Assembly: GCA_902494515.1 (NCBI GenBank)
Contig: CABUTS010000026.1
Span: 1 to 33,377, forward strand
Reading direction: 5' to 3'
Length of the DNA stretch: 33,377 nucleotides
Origin: an uncultured Muribaculaceae bacterium
GTDB lineage: Bacteria > Bacteroidota > Bacteroidia > Bacteroidales > Muribaculaceae
The notes below the pieces were generated by a model. It worked only from the letters and a program-made list of their open reading frames with translations, was not told the DNA's origin and did no database searches. Of this stretch, positions 1-9,341 are shown piece by piece. The stretch's first letter is position 1. Each line of letters starts with the position of its first letter. The position numbers and the translations under genes were made by a program.

Positions 1-113
1 CGCCCCCACCGCCTCCCGCATCCACTCCCTCCTCGCCTCCCTCCCCTCCGCATCCCTCTCTCCCTCCCTCTCCCGGTGAATCCCTTCCCCCTCCAACAAA
101 GTAGGACCCAATC
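1..113. other. Pyrimidine-rich intergenic leader
   Basis: The first 113 bases are almost entirely C and T on the + strand and hold no recognisable promoter or gene. They lie before ugd, and the same kind of tract recurs at 1452-1507, 19191-19333 and 24343-24500. The promoter of the polysaccharide operon must lie outside the window. Confidence 0.5.
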
Positions 114-143
114 ATGCAATCTCAATCAAATCAAACCGATAAA

Positions 144-1451
144 ATGAACATCGCAGTTGCCGGAACCGGTTACGTTGGCCTGAGCATCGCCACACTCTTA
201 GCTCAGCACAACCACGTCACCGCAGTTGACGTCATCCCCGAAAAGGTGGAGCTGATCAACCGCCGGAAGTCACCCATTCAGGACGAATACATCGAAAAAT
301 ATCTCGCTGAAAAGCAGCTCGACCTCACCGCCACCCTCGACGGCCGCGAAGCATATCGCTCAGCCGATTTCGTGGTCATCGCCGCTCCAACCAACTACGA
401 CCCGGTCAAAAACTACTTCGACACCCACTGCATCGAGGACGTCATCGACCTCGTGCTCAGCGTCAACCCCGACGCCGTGATGGTGATCAAATCCACCATC
501 CCCGTCGGCTACTGCCGCAGCCTCTATGTGAAATACGCCGCAAAAGGGGCGACGAAGTTCAACCTCCTCTTCTCCCCCGAGTTCCTGCGCGAAAGCAAAG
601 CCCTCTACGACAACCTCTACCCCTCGCGCATCATCCTCGGCTACCCCAAGATCATCGACAAACCGGAATTCGCCGAAGAAAACCAGGCAATCCGCTCAGT
701 AACCGACATCAACTTCCTCGAAGCCAAGGCCCACCAGTTCGCCTCCCTCCTCCAGCAGGGAGCTATCAAGCAGGAGATTCCCACCCTCTTCATGGGCATG
801 AAGGAAGCCGAAGCCGTCAAACTCTTCGCCAACACCTACCTGGCCCTCCGCGTCAGCTACTTCAACGAACTCGATACCTACGCCGAGGTCAAGGGTCTCG
901 ACTCCCAGGCCATCATCGAAGGCATCGGCCTCGACCCCCGCATCGGCACCCACTACAACAACCCCTCCTTCGGCTACGGCGGATATTGCCTCCCCAAGGA
1001 CACCAAACAGCTCCTGGCCAACTACGCCGACGTACCCCAGCAGATGATGACCGCAATCGTCGAAAGCAACCGCACCCGCAAGGACTTCATCGCCGACCAG
1101 GTCCTCCGCATGGCCGGATACTACGATTACTCCAACGCCAACACCTACGGCAAAGCCCCCGAACACGAATGTGTGATCGGCGTATACCGACTGACGATGA
1201 AATCCAACTCCGACAACTTCCGCCAGTCCTCGATCCAGGGCGTGATGAAACGCATCAAAGCCAAAGGCGCCACAGTCATCATCTACGAACCCACCCTCGC
1301 CGACGGCACCACCTTCTTCGGCAGCCGCGTAGTCAACGACCTCGCTGCCTTCAAACGCCTCTCGCAGGCCATCCTCGCCAACCGCAACTCCCCCGACCTC
1401 GCAGACGTCGCCCCCAAAGTCTACACCCGCGACCTCTTCTCCCGCGACTGA
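144..1451 (+). CDS. ugd: UDP-glucose 6-dehydrogenase
   Basis: Oxidises UDP-glucose to UDP-glucuronate with two NAD+, supplying a uronic acid precursor for the surface polysaccharide built by the genes downstream. The N-terminal Rossmann fold has the GTGYVG nucleotide-binding loop at residues 7-12. The catalytic cysteine lies in GYGGYCLPKDTKQL, at about residue 282. The C-terminal UDP-binding domain contains the MKSNSDNFR segment. The 435-residue length fits the longer Ugd class of about 390-440 residues. I chose ATG 144 because family members begin at this Met-x-Ile-Ala-Val-Ala-Gly segment and the bases before it are A-rich; ATG 114 would add ten residues. The gene is strongly C-ending in codon use, unlike the AT-richer transferases downstream. 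Family membership is certain; other UDP-sugar dehydrogenase substrates are less likely. Confidence 0.93.
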   Translation: MNIAVAGTGYVGLSIATLLAQHNHVTAVDVIPEKVELINRRKSPIQDEYIEKYLAEKQLDLTATLDGREAYRSADFVVIAAPTNYDPVKNYFDTHCIEDVIDLVLSVNPDAVMVIKSTIPVGYCRSLYVKYAAKGATKFNLLFSPEFLRESKALYDNLYPSRIILGYPKIIDKPEFAEENQAIRSVTDINFLEAKAHQFASLLQQGAIKQEIPTLFMGMKEAEAVKLFANTYLALRVSYFNELDTYAEVKGLDSQAIIEGIGLDPRIGTHYNNPSFGYGGYCLPKDTKQLLANYADVPQQMMTAIVESNRTRKDFIADQVLRMAGYYDYSNANTYGKAPEHECVIGVYRLTMKSNSDNFRQSSIQGVMKRIKAKGATVIIYEPTLADGTTFFGSRVVNDLAAFKRLSQAILANRNSPDLADVAPKVYTRDLFSRD

Positions 1452-1507
1452 TCCCCTCTCTCCCCGCCTCTCCTTCTCCCGGTCGAATCCCCTTCCTTTG
1501 TTTCCCT

Positions 1508-3046
1508 GTGGCTTCCAACACCAAAAGGATAGCTAAAAATTCCATTATGCTCTACGTCAGAATGCTGATAACCATGGGGTTATCGGTATATACCTCACGT
1601 GCCATACTGGAAATTTTAGGCATTACAGACTTCGGTATCTACAACGTAGTCGGGGGAATTGTCGTTGTCCTTGGCTTCCTGAGCGGCTCCTTGGCGGGAG
1701 CATCCACCCGCTTTATCACATACGCGCTGGGTGAGGGGGATTTCGATAAAGAAGTCTCTACTTTCCGCACCTTGTTAGTCATCCACCGATGGGTTGCAGT
1801 TGCTTTGACGCTTCTTGTGGAGATTGTCGGTGTCTGGTTCCTGTTCAACAAGATGAACATCCCGCCCGACCGAATGATGGCCGCTTTCTGGGTGCTTCAA
1901 TGCTCGGTCCTCACCAGCGTTGTATCAATTTTAAGCGTACCTTATAACTCTCTGATAATAGCCCATGAACGCATGGATGCCTTTGCGTTCATCTCGGTAT
2001 TTGAAGCGGTGGCAAAACTTGCCATTGTCTACGCTCTGCTTCTTTTCGGGGATGCGGACCGACTGATTATCTATGCCATCCTGATATGTGTAGTTCAGAT
2101 TACGGTCAGAATCATTTACAGCATATTTTGCAACCGAACAATTCCTTCATCCCGGGGAAAGGGCAAGTTCGACAAAGGCCTTACACGAGAGATTGCCTCT
2201 TTTGTCGGATGGAAAATCAACGGCGATCTTGCATTCGTCGGCTGCGGACAGGGCATCAACATAGTCCTCAATATGTTTTTCGGTCCCGTGGTGAACGCAG
2301 CCCGTGGCATTTCGGTTCAGATTCAGAACATTACAACTACCTTTATCCAGAATTACCAGCTTGCGGTCCAGCCACAGATTGTAAAATCATACGCTTCCGG
2401 AGATATTTCGTATTTACAATATTTGATTGTAATATGCTCGAAATACGGATTTTTCCTGATGTTGCTTGTGGCCTATCCCATTTTGATGTTCACCGACCAA
2501 ATCCTAAGTCTTTGGCTTGTTGACGTGCCGGCTGACACATCCCTTCTGGTTAAGATAATTCTTCTGGTATGTTTTGCAACCCCATTGCGGGCTCCAATGA
2601 TTCAGACAATAAATGCAACAGGAAAAATCAAGCGATTTCAGATAATTGAGGGTACCACCCTTCTTATGGCTGTCCCTGTAATATACCTTGAGCTCAAGTT
2701 TTTCAATATGTCTTTAAGAGATGTGATGCTGACATATCTCTTTATCGAATATTTAGCTCAGGCGACCCGTATCTGGATCGTTCTGCCATACGTCAACATG
2801 CCATTCCGAGCGTATTCCCGGGATGTACTCTTTCCCATATTCAAAGTCCTTGTTCCAATGGCAATCGGCTATTTCCTCGTTACCCGATACCTTGTTTTCG
2901 AAGGCTGGAGTGTGATCTGGGGAGCAATTCTTGCTGAAATAATATGTATTTCATCATGCCTGCTTTTAGGCCTGAAAAAAACTGAACGCAGCAAGTTCGT
3001 CGATATAATCCGGAAAAAAGTCTTCAGCAAATGCAAAACAGCCTGA
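1508..3046 (+). CDS. Wzx-type polysaccharide flippase
   Basis: Multispanning inner-membrane protein of the MATE-like polysaccharide transport superfamily, expected to flip undecaprenyl-linked repeat units to the periplasm. It has 512 residues with about 12-14 hydrophobic segments. The N-terminal blocks SNTKRIAKNSIMLYVRML and DFGIYNVVGGIVVVLGF are typical of Bacteroidetes flippases. The start is the interesting point: family proteins begin about 13 residues before the first in-frame ATG (1547), with an Asn-Thr-Lys-Arg-Ile-Ala-Lys-Asn motif. That motif is encoded here directly after GTG 1508, so I take GTG as the start. The open frame continues further upstream, but there it is only a shadow of ugd. 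The last 16 bases overlap the next transferase, indicating translational coupling. The family call is strong; the transported glycan is unknown. Confidence 0.88.
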   Translation: MASNTKRIAKNSIMLYVRMLITMGLSVYTSRAILEILGITDFGIYNVVGGIVVVLGFLSGSLAGASTRFITYALGEGDFDKEVSTFRTLLVIHRWVAVALTLLVEIVGVWFLFNKMNIPPDRMMAAFWVLQCSVLTSVVSILSVPYNSLIIAHERMDAFAFISVFEAVAKLAIVYALLLFGDADRLIIYAILICVVQITVRIIYSIFCNRTIPSSRGKGKFDKGLTREIASFVGWKINGDLAFVGCGQGINIVLNMFFGPVVNAARGISVQIQNITTTFIQNYQLAVQPQIVKSYASGDISYLQYLIVICSKYGFFLMLLVAYPILMFTDQILSLWLVDVPADTSLLVKIILLVCFATPLRAPMIQTINATGKIKRFQIIEGTTLLMAVPVIYLELKFFNMSLRDVMLTYLFIEYLAQATRIWIVLPYVNMPFRAYSRDVLFPIFKVLVPMAIGYFLVTRYLVFEGWSVIWGAILAEIICISSCLLLGLKKTERSKFVDIIRKKVFSKCKTA

Positions 3047-4017
3047 AACCTCTCGTCTCAATTCTTATGCCCGTCTATAATGGGGCAAAGTTCATGGGAC
3101 AGACTATTGAAAACCTTCTGAAGTCATCCTACGATAATATCGAAATTATAATAGTTGATGATGGCTCTACAGATGATTCTTTCAAAATAGCATCTCGTTA
3201 TTCACAGTCCAACAGCAAAGTAAAAGTTTTCCAGCAGGAAAACGCCGGCGCAGGAGCTGCCCGAAATCGTGCTTTTCATGAATCTGCAGGTGAATACTGT
3301 ATGTATATGGATTGCGACGATTTGATTTCCCCAAACAAAATCAGTAGGCAGGTAGAATGTTTGAGAGAAGAAGATGCCTCCGCTATTGCTTCGTGCGCAT
3401 GGGTTGAATTTACTGATATTTTGCCTTCAAGTTCATATCCTCTGAAAATCCATAAGGATTACCTTTCCCCTTTAAACCTTGAGACCGAGATGCTCAACAG
3501 CGGAGAATATATGCAGACATCATGCTGGATGGTCCCCCGTCATCTAATAGAATCCTCTGGAGGATGGAATTCTCGATTATCTATTAATGACGACGGAGCA
3601 TTTTTCGCAAAGATACTCTCCATAGCCTCGAAAGTGATTTTTTGTGGTGGCGAAATAGTATATTATCGTCGTGGACATGAATCGCTCAGCACTTCGGACA
3701 TATACGCCGAACGAAAACTCCGGGCATTGCTGGATTCCTATGAAGAAATCCAAAAAATTCTACTTACAGTCGGCGCAAACCATTCAAATCTCCTACCGGA
3801 GATAAGATGTGGCCTTGCAAGAAATTATGCACTCGTGATGTGCAAAGCGCCTTATCATTCCGCCGTTTATAACGAAGCTAAAGCTATGATACGGGCTCTT
3901 GGGCTGAGTCCGAAGCATCCTCACCCGACATCTCGAGCCGCCCTGATTTCTAATATCATTGGACTTAATAAATTCCTGAAACTGCGTTCATTATGTCAAA
4001 AGATGAAAAGCAGATGA
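3031..4017 (+). CDS. GT2 family glycosyltransferase
   Basis: Cytoplasmic, membrane-associated inverting transferase with a GT-A fold that adds one sugar to the lipid-linked repeat unit. The N-terminus LVSILMPVYNGAKFMGQ, the nucleotide-binding IIIVDDGSTDDS and the DXD-like MYMDCDD at about residue 90 are diagnostic of GT2. The 328-residue length is normal. The gene starts 16 bases inside the flippase gene and ends in a 4-base ATGA overlap with the next transferase. Base composition is visibly AT-richer than ugd or the next gene. Donor and acceptor cannot be read from sequence. Confidence 0.9.
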   Translation: MQNSLKPLVSILMPVYNGAKFMGQTIENLLKSSYDNIEIIIVDDGSTDDSFKIASRYSQSNSKVKVFQQENAGAGAARNRAFHESAGEYCMYMDCDDLISPNKISRQVECLREEDASAIASCAWVEFTDILPSSSYPLKIHKDYLSPLNLETEMLNSGEYMQTSCWMVPRHLIESSGGWNSRLSINDDGAFFAKILSIASKVIFCGGEIVYYRRGHESLSTSDIYAERKLRALLDSYEEIQKILLTVGANHSNLLPEIRCGLARNYALVMCKAPYHSAVYNEAKAMIRALGLSPKHPHPTSRAALISNIIGLNKFLKLRSLCQKMKSR

Positions 4018-5024
4018 GTGAGGTGGTGATTTCCGTTGTGGTGCCGGTATATAAGGTCGAGAAGTATATCGCTAAGTGCATCGGGAGCATACGGAATCAG
4101 ACCTTCCGCGACTGGGAGCTGATTCTCGTTGACGACGGGTCGCCCGACGGTAGCGGGGCGATTTGCGACCGCTACGCGGCTGAAGATGAGCGTATTCGCG
4201 TAATTCACACGGAAAATGCCGGGGTGAGCGAAGCGCGTAATCGCGGCATTGAGGAGGCCCACGGCCGCTGGATTACGTTTATCGACAGCGATGACTGGGT
4301 TGAGCCGGAGTATCTCGCTGACTTTATGCGACATGAACCTGTTGATGGGTCTATTGTGGTGAGCGGTCTGATTTCCGACGACCCCCAGCGCAGTTATGTA
4401 GCCTTCGGATATGCCGATGAGAGGTCTTCCGCGATGACGCCTGCCGCAAACTTGATTGTGCGATATGACCTCTTTGCCGATGGAGGACCGGTAAACAAGT
4501 TGTTTGACCTCGGTTTAATTAAACGCGCTGGTCTGAAGTTCCGGAGCGACCTCCGCTATCATGAGGACCACACGTTCGTTTATGCCTACTACCTGCAGGC
4601 CGATACCATTATCCTATCGAAGTTCAACGGCTACCATTATATGCACTATGGGGAGGCATCTTCCGCCTCGCTCTCCAATGCCGGTAAAAAAGCTGTGGAG
4701 GGGTTGCTGAAAGCCTCCGATGTCTTTCTGGAGCAGGCGCCTCGTCTTTTCGAGCATTTCGACATCACCGATCCCGACTATCGTCGTAAAGTACTGACCC
4801 GCACCGGCTACTCCCAGCGAGTTCTCGCCATCTACAACCTCTACCTCCACACCGAGCGTCCCTCTGCCGAATGTCGTGCCATCCTATCCGCCGAACACCC
4901 GGCACTCCGCCGCATCGCCCGCGTCTATTGGCGTCCCACCCCTAAACGCCGTATCTTCCTCCTCCTTTTCTCCTTTCCAATCCCATTCGCCCACCGTTTT
5001 ATGATGATATTTCGTAAAAGATGA
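4014..5024 (+). CDS. GT2 family glycosyltransferase
   Basis: A second GT2 enzyme of the repeat-unit assembly set. VVISVVVPVYKVEKYI, LVDDGSPDGSGAICDRY, the conserved ENAGVSEARNRGIE and the DXD motif FIDSDDWVEPEY are all present in the first 110 residues. A C-terminal region of about 200 residues probably sets acceptor choice, and the last 40 residues are Arg-rich and hydrophobic, consistent with membrane association. I chose ATG 4014 because it forms an ATGA overlap with the upstream stop; ATG 3993 would add seven residues. The gene is clearly GC-richer than both neighbours, which suggests a separate origin within the locus. It ends in another ATGA overlap. Confidence 0.9.
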   Translation: MSEVVISVVVPVYKVEKYIAKCIGSIRNQTFRDWELILVDDGSPDGSGAICDRYAAEDERIRVIHTENAGVSEARNRGIEEAHGRWITFIDSDDWVEPEYLADFMRHEPVDGSIVVSGLISDDPQRSYVAFGYADERSSAMTPAANLIVRYDLFADGGPVNKLFDLGLIKRAGLKFRSDLRYHEDHTFVYAYYLQADTIILSKFNGYHYMHYGEASSASLSNAGKKAVEGLLKASDVFLEQAPRLFEHFDITDPDYRRKVLTRTGYSQRVLAIYNLYLHTERPSAECRAILSAEHPALRRIARVYWRPTPKRRIFLLLFSFPIPFAHRFMMIFRKR

Positions 5025-5935
5025 TAGATGTAGTTTTCTCAACTAACGAAGCCTTCGCCCAACATTGCTGCGTCGCGATAACGTCGTTACTGCTAAACAA
5101 TAAAAACACAAAAATTAGGATTCATCTGCTCGGAGTGGAGCTGGAGGAAGATAGTGTAAGTCTTATCGGGCATCAATGTAAGAAGTTAGGGGCGGATTAT
5201 GATTATATACCACTCAAGCAAGAATTATTCAATGGTTTTCCTCCAACGGGCATTTATTCCCTTGCCTGTTATTCCAGACTCTTTATAGCATCTCTGCTTC
5301 CAACTCTTAGCAAAGTCCTATATCTTGATTGCGACATGATTGTGCGCTCCGGCATACGGGAACTTTGGGAAATGCCTATTGAAGGATTCTCTCTGGCGGG
5401 CGTTCCAGATACAAAAATGGGAATTGAAAAAGCTTCCAGATCGCTTAATTTCGACTTCAAGGGAGAATATATCAACAGTGGAATGTTGCTGATTAATCTC
5501 GATTATTGGCGCAAAAACAATATACAGCAGAAATTTATTGACTTTCTGCAATCTCGAGAGAAAGTAAATTTGCCGGATCAGGATACAATCAATTATGTTC
5601 TGGCAGGTTCAATCAAGATAATTCATCCGCGCTATAATGCCCAAGCATCGTATTTTGTTTTTCCGACTCCTGTTCCCGAGGGACAGAAAAAATATATAAA
5701 ACAACTATGGAAAGGAGCTGTAATAACGCATTTCACGGGTGCCGTAAAGCCCTGGCATTCCGATTGTGTGAACCCTTTCAAGAAAGAATACTGGCATTAT
5801 CGTTCCTTTACTCCATATGATTGCGTTAAGGAGTCAACTTTATCCCGTAAAAAGCAAATTAAAACTGTTCTACTTCGCTCAATGCGCTCCACTAAGGGAT
5901 TGATTGCAAAGATATTGTCTTATACTTATTCCTGA
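5021..5935 (+). CDS. GT8 family glycosyltransferase
   Basis: Retaining transferase of the LPS galactosyl/glucosyltransferase type, with 304 residues. The family hallmarks are in order: the start IDVVFSTNEAFAQHC, the metal-binding YLDCDMIV with DXD at residues 103-105, the NSGMLLINLDYWR block, LPDQDTINYV, and the C-terminal HFTGAVKPWH motif in which the His, Gly and Lys-Pro-Trp bind nucleotide sugar. It overlaps the previous gene by ATGA at 5021. A galactose or glucose donor is typical of the family, but the specific sugar is inference. Base composition is AT-rich compared with the preceding GT2 gene. Confidence 0.9.
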   Translation: MIDVVFSTNEAFAQHCCVAITSLLLNNKNTKIRIHLLGVELEEDSVSLIGHQCKKLGADYDYIPLKQELFNGFPPTGIYSLACYSRLFIASLLPTLSKVLYLDCDMIVRSGIRELWEMPIEGFSLAGVPDTKMGIEKASRSLNFDFKGEYINSGMLLINLDYWRKNNIQQKFIDFLQSREKVNLPDQDTINYVLAGSIKIIHPRYNAQASYFVFPTPVPEGQKKYIKQLWKGAVITHFTGAVKPWHSDCVNPFKKEYWHYRSFTPYDCVKESTLSRKKQIKTVLLRSMRSTKGLIAKILSYTYS

Positions 5936-5941
5936 TTTTTA

Positions 5942-7081
5942 ATGAAGATAGCTGTAGTGACACCCGGGCGTTCCCATCTGCTCAACATGGCTAAGGAGCA
6001 TATCCGAAATGGTCATGAAGTCACATTTTATACGATGGTGTCGAAGAGCCGATGCGAAAAATTCGGATTACCCCGAAAAAATGTAGTTTCTTTCTTCTTC
6101 TTCTGTGCACCGTTGATGCTGCTGTTCCGCAAGTTACACCTTCCCGGAGACTGGAACCGCGAAATCTATTACAGAGTGGTCAGGATTGTAGATTTTCTGG
6201 CTTCCAAGCGATTGAAAAAGTGCGATGTGTTCATCGGGATAAGCGGATGCACAAAGCGGTCGGCCAAGAAGGCAAAGGAAAAGTATAACGCCATTTTCAT
6301 TTGTGACCGCGGCTGCAAACATATTCTGGCTCAGGATGAGATTCTCAAAGCTACTCCAAATGCAGAGCAAGTTTTTCCCAAGGATATCCCCTATGAGCTC
6401 TGGCAATATGAACATGCCGATTATATGGCTTTACCGTCGCAACATTCCAAGGAGAGTTTCACTGACCATGGTGTCCCCGCAAAAAAACTTTTCGTGAATC
6501 CCTACGGCGTAAATCTATCCTGGTTCAAGCCAACGATTCTGTCCAAGAATGACTCATACGACGTGATTATGGTGGGTATCTGGATGATGCGCAAGGGTGT
6601 GGACCTTCTTGAGAAAGCATGCCGAAAAGAGGGTTTGCGCTTGCTGCATGTCGGACCAATTTCCCCGGATTGTAAATTTCCTGAGAGTGAGTCGATGCAC
6701 CACATAGACCCGGTGAACGAGCAGGAACTTCCCTCGTATTATGCCCGGGCCAAAGTGCTATGTCTTCCCTCGCGTGAGGATGGCTTCGGGCTGGTGTTGT
6801 TCCAGGCGATGGCGTGCGGATTACCGCTGGTCTATTCCCATAATACCGGTGGACCCGATCTGAAGCGGCTGGTGAATGATAAAGAGTATCTGTTTGAAAT
6901 GCCGGAATACACCGCAGAATCCCTTGCCGAGACTCTGAAAAAAGCGCTTAAAAAGGCTGATTCCCAGCCTGCCGGCGAGCCCCGGAACTATCTGTCGGAG
7001 GAGGCGTTGGGGAATATCTCATGGGAGGCATACGGCAAACGTTATAACGAGTTCCTGAAGTCGATAGCAGCAGAGAGATGA
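5942..7081 (+). CDS. GT4 family glycosyltransferase with altered EX7E motif
   Basis: GT-B fold transferase of 379 residues. The N-terminal domain begins MKIAVVTPGRSHLLNMAKEH. The C-terminal nucleotide-sugar domain contains NPYGVNLSWF, VGIWMMRKGVDLLEKA and PSREDGFGLVLFQAMACG. Aligned with the usual EX7E pair of GT4 enzymes, the two acidic positions read Asp and Gln here. That variant is known in part of the family, so loss of activity should not be assumed. The residues SQHSKESF and the His-Asn-Thr-Gly-Gly-Pro-Asp segment are also family-typical. It starts six bases after the GT8 gene and overlaps the polymerase gene by ATGA at 7078. Confidence 0.88.
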   Translation: MKIAVVTPGRSHLLNMAKEHIRNGHEVTFYTMVSKSRCEKFGLPRKNVVSFFFFCAPLMLLFRKLHLPGDWNREIYYRVVRIVDFLASKRLKKCDVFIGISGCTKRSAKKAKEKYNAIFICDRGCKHILAQDEILKATPNAEQVFPKDIPYELWQYEHADYMALPSQHSKESFTDHGVPAKKLFVNPYGVNLSWFKPTILSKNDSYDVIMVGIWMMRKGVDLLEKACRKEGLRLLHVGPISPDCKFPESESMHHIDPVNEQELPSYYARAKVLCLPSREDGFGLVLFQAMACGLPLVYSHNTGGPDLKRLVNDKEYLFEMPEYTAESLAETLKKALKKADSQPAGEPRNYLSEEALGNISWEAYGKRYNEFLKSIAAER

Positions 7082-8370
7082 ATCAGTTTCTCACCCTGTT
7101 TTACATCTATATTTTTCTCGAAGGCATCCTGCGAAAATGGGTAATGCCCGGAGTGCCAGGTTCATTGCTCTACGGCATCAAATATGTGCTGTTAGTAGCG
7201 ATTGCGATATTCTACATAGCGCGCAAACAAACAGGCATGAAGGCGATTGTGACCCCGGCAAGCCGAGCTTATATATGGTATGCGCTGATAGTTGTCCTCT
7301 CGGGTATTGCAATTACGGGAGTCTATAACGGGCTGATACCGGGAGTCATAACAATTATACAGTATGTCAGTCCGTTGATTCTGATCAGCACTGTCCCCCA
7401 ATGGATTAATACTCCCAAGAAACTCAACCGCTTCCTTATTTGTGGAGCAATAATTGCAGCAGGTTGTCTCATCCTCGCAATAGTGCAGTATGCCAGCCCT
7501 CCTAACGCGATTATCAATAAATACGCGATGGAGATGAAAAACGGTATTGCGAAGGTTGGCGATGCAGCCCGAATTTGCAGCGTTTTTTCCTATATCACTC
7601 CATTCGGCGACTTTTGTCTGGTGACGGTCGCCTTCTCGGCACTGCTTCTTTCGCTGAAATCCAAGAAGGTAATGCGAGTCCTTCTCATGGCTCTGCTCGT
7701 GCTTGGAATATTAGGCTGTGTGATGACCGGTTCCCGCAGCGTGGTGCTGTTGGGAAGTCTATATATAGTCGGGATAGGCATTTATCAGGGATTATATAAA
7801 GGTAATTGGAGCCTGCTGTTAGCCTTCACGGTAATTGCTATTGGTGCAGTAATTTATTATAATGTGAAGGGGATTGTAGCTGTAGATAATTTCCTGTTGC
7901 GAGTTGATCAGGCTTCAGGCGACGTCGACACCCGTTTAAGGCGCACATTCGATATATCGCGAATGTTTGCTTACTCGGGAGCCTTCGGCAACGGTGCTGG
8001 CATTGCCAACACCTCCGTTCAGTCAATGCTGCTTCATCATTCCGAAGTTGACTGGGAGGAGGAAATAGGCCGCGTCATGATTGAATTCGGCTTTATCGGA
8101 TTCATTGCAATCACATTCATCCGCGTGTATGTCTGGATGTATATGCTCCGGCTTTGGAAATCGATGCATCACCGCTATTATTCCACACTTTCTCTGGCTA
8201 CTGTAATAGTGATTACCCCGATGACCTTCTATATCCAGATGTGTCTTTACAACTGGTTCGCCTATATGGTATACTTCACCATGATAGGTCTCAATATAGC
8301 TATTTCGCGCCTCGACCGGGAAAAGTCAAATGGGAAAGTGAATCAGGAACAAACTTTGCCGTTTCGATGA
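7078..8370 (+). CDS. O-antigen ligase/polymerase-like membrane protein (Wzy candidate)
   Basis: Integral inner-membrane protein of 430 residues with about ten to twelve hydrophobic helices and a larger periplasmic loop near residues 265-325, the usual architecture of Wzy polymerases and WaaL ligases. The start MNQFLTLFYIYIFLEGILRKW, the helix followed by MTGSRSVVLLGS and the loop containing RVDQASGDVDTRLRR resemble Bacteroidetes proteins annotated as O-antigen ligase. These families are poorly conserved, so the call rests on topology and position. It sits among transferases next to a Wzx-type flippase, which favours the polymerase role. It is coupled on both sides by ATGA overlaps (7078 and 8367). 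Confidence 0.78.
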   Translation: MNQFLTLFYIYIFLEGILRKWVMPGVPGSLLYGIKYVLLVAIAIFYIARKQTGMKAIVTPASRAYIWYALIVVLSGIAITGVYNGLIPGVITIIQYVSPLILISTVPQWINTPKKLNRFLICGAIIAAGCLILAIVQYASPPNAIINKYAMEMKNGIAKVGDAARICSVFSYITPFGDFCLVTVAFSALLLSLKSKKVMRVLLMALLVLGILGCVMTGSRSVVLLGSLYIVGIGIYQGLYKGNWSLLLAFTVIAIGAVIYYNVKGIVAVDNFLLRVDQASGDVDTRLRRTFDISRMFAYSGAFGNGAGIANTSVQSMLLHHSEVDWEEEIGRVMIEFGFIGFIAITFIRVYVWMYMLRLWKSMHHRYYSTLSLATVIVITPMTFYIQMCLYNWFAYMVYFTMIGLNIAISRLDREKSNGKVNQEQTLPFR

Positions 8371-9341
8371 AAGTCTGCGTATTCATACGTAAAAAAAGGG
8401 ATGAAGCCAACAGTGTGGAAGAGATTTTTAATCTCTTAAGAAAGTATTTTGGCGATGAGGTGACCTTTTATGAACTTCCATTCGGGAGTTCGAGCATATT
8501 GAATATAATAAAGAACTGCATTTTTGCACGGAAACATCGCGGTGATATAAACCATATTTCCGGAGAGGTCCACTATCTCGCATTAGGGACAGGGCGCAAC
8601 ACTGTTGTCACAATCCATGATGTCGGTTCGATTTTAACCGGGAATGCTATATCCCGGTGGATTAAGAAATTATTGTTCTTCTCTCTGCCCTTGAGAATTG
8701 CAAAACGGATAACTGTCATAAGTACTTTTACGCGTGATGAGCTTATTCATTTATGCCCTTTTGCCAAAGAGAAGATATCAATAATTCACAACCCGATCTC
8801 ATTGCAGAATGATGCCCCGGTTATCTCGAAAAGGGCGGATGAAAAAGTGATTCTTCATCTGGGGACTAAACCTAACAAGAATCTCGAAGGTGTCCTGAAA
8901 GCGCTTGCCGGGATGGAAGGGATCAGGCTTGTGGTTTTAGGGCGGATGGATGAAAGCCAGAAACAGTTGGCTCAAAAGTTGGATATCACCTATGAGAATC
9001 AGTTCAATCTTGACTATAAGGATGTGCTTGGCCTCTATGGAAGTTCTGACTTAGTGACATTTCCCTCTTTTTACGAGGGATTCGGGATGCCTGTTCTGGA
9101 AGCAAATATGACAGGAGTGCCAATCTTGGCAGGTGATATAGATGTGCTACGCGAGGTAGCCAATGATGCAGCCCTATTTGTGGATCCCCATTCTGTGGAA
9201 GCAATAAAGGATGGCATAGTAAAATTGCTGAACGACAATAAGTTAAGATGCGAGTTGATTGAAAAGGGGAAGGTAAATGTCCGGAGATTTACCCCGGAGT
9301 CAATAAGCCGACAATATAAGGATTTATACGCTCAATTATGA
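8367..9341 (+). CDS. GT4 family glycosyltransferase
   Basis: GT-B fold transferase of 324 residues, somewhat short for the family. The C-terminal donor domain shows ILHLGTKPNKNLEGVLKAL and the canonical EX7E segment PSFYEGFGMPVLEAN, followed by GVPILAGDIDVLREVANDAA and a typical C-terminal helix. The N-terminal acceptor domain has GDINHISGEVHYLALG and VVTIHDVGS. I chose ATG 8367 because it makes an ATGA overlap with the polymerase stop and the protein then begins with a normal beta strand, MKVCVFIRKK. The open frame extends upstream to 8154, but that part only shadows the polymerase. The donor sugar is unknown. Confidence 0.9.
   Translation: MKVCVFIRKKRDEANSVEEIFNLLRKYFGDEVTFYELPFGSSSILNIIKNCIFARKHRGDINHISGEVHYLALGTGRNTVVTIHDVGSILTGNAISRWIKKLLFFSLPLRIAKRITVISTFTRDELIHLCPFAKEKISIIHNPISLQNDAPVISKRADEKVILHLGTKPNKNLEGVLKALAGMEGIRLVVLGRMDESQKQLAQKLDITYENQFNLDYKDVLGLYGSSDLVTFPSFYEGFGMPVLEANMTGVPILAGDIDVLREVANDAALFVDPHSVEAIKDGIVKLLNDNKLRCELIEKGKVNVRRFTPESISRQYKDLYAQL

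Noticed and set aside
986..1507. Upstream extension of the flippase frame to 986
   Set aside because: The Arg/Pro-rich extension lies entirely over ugd in another frame and is not membrane-like; the family start matches GTG 1508.
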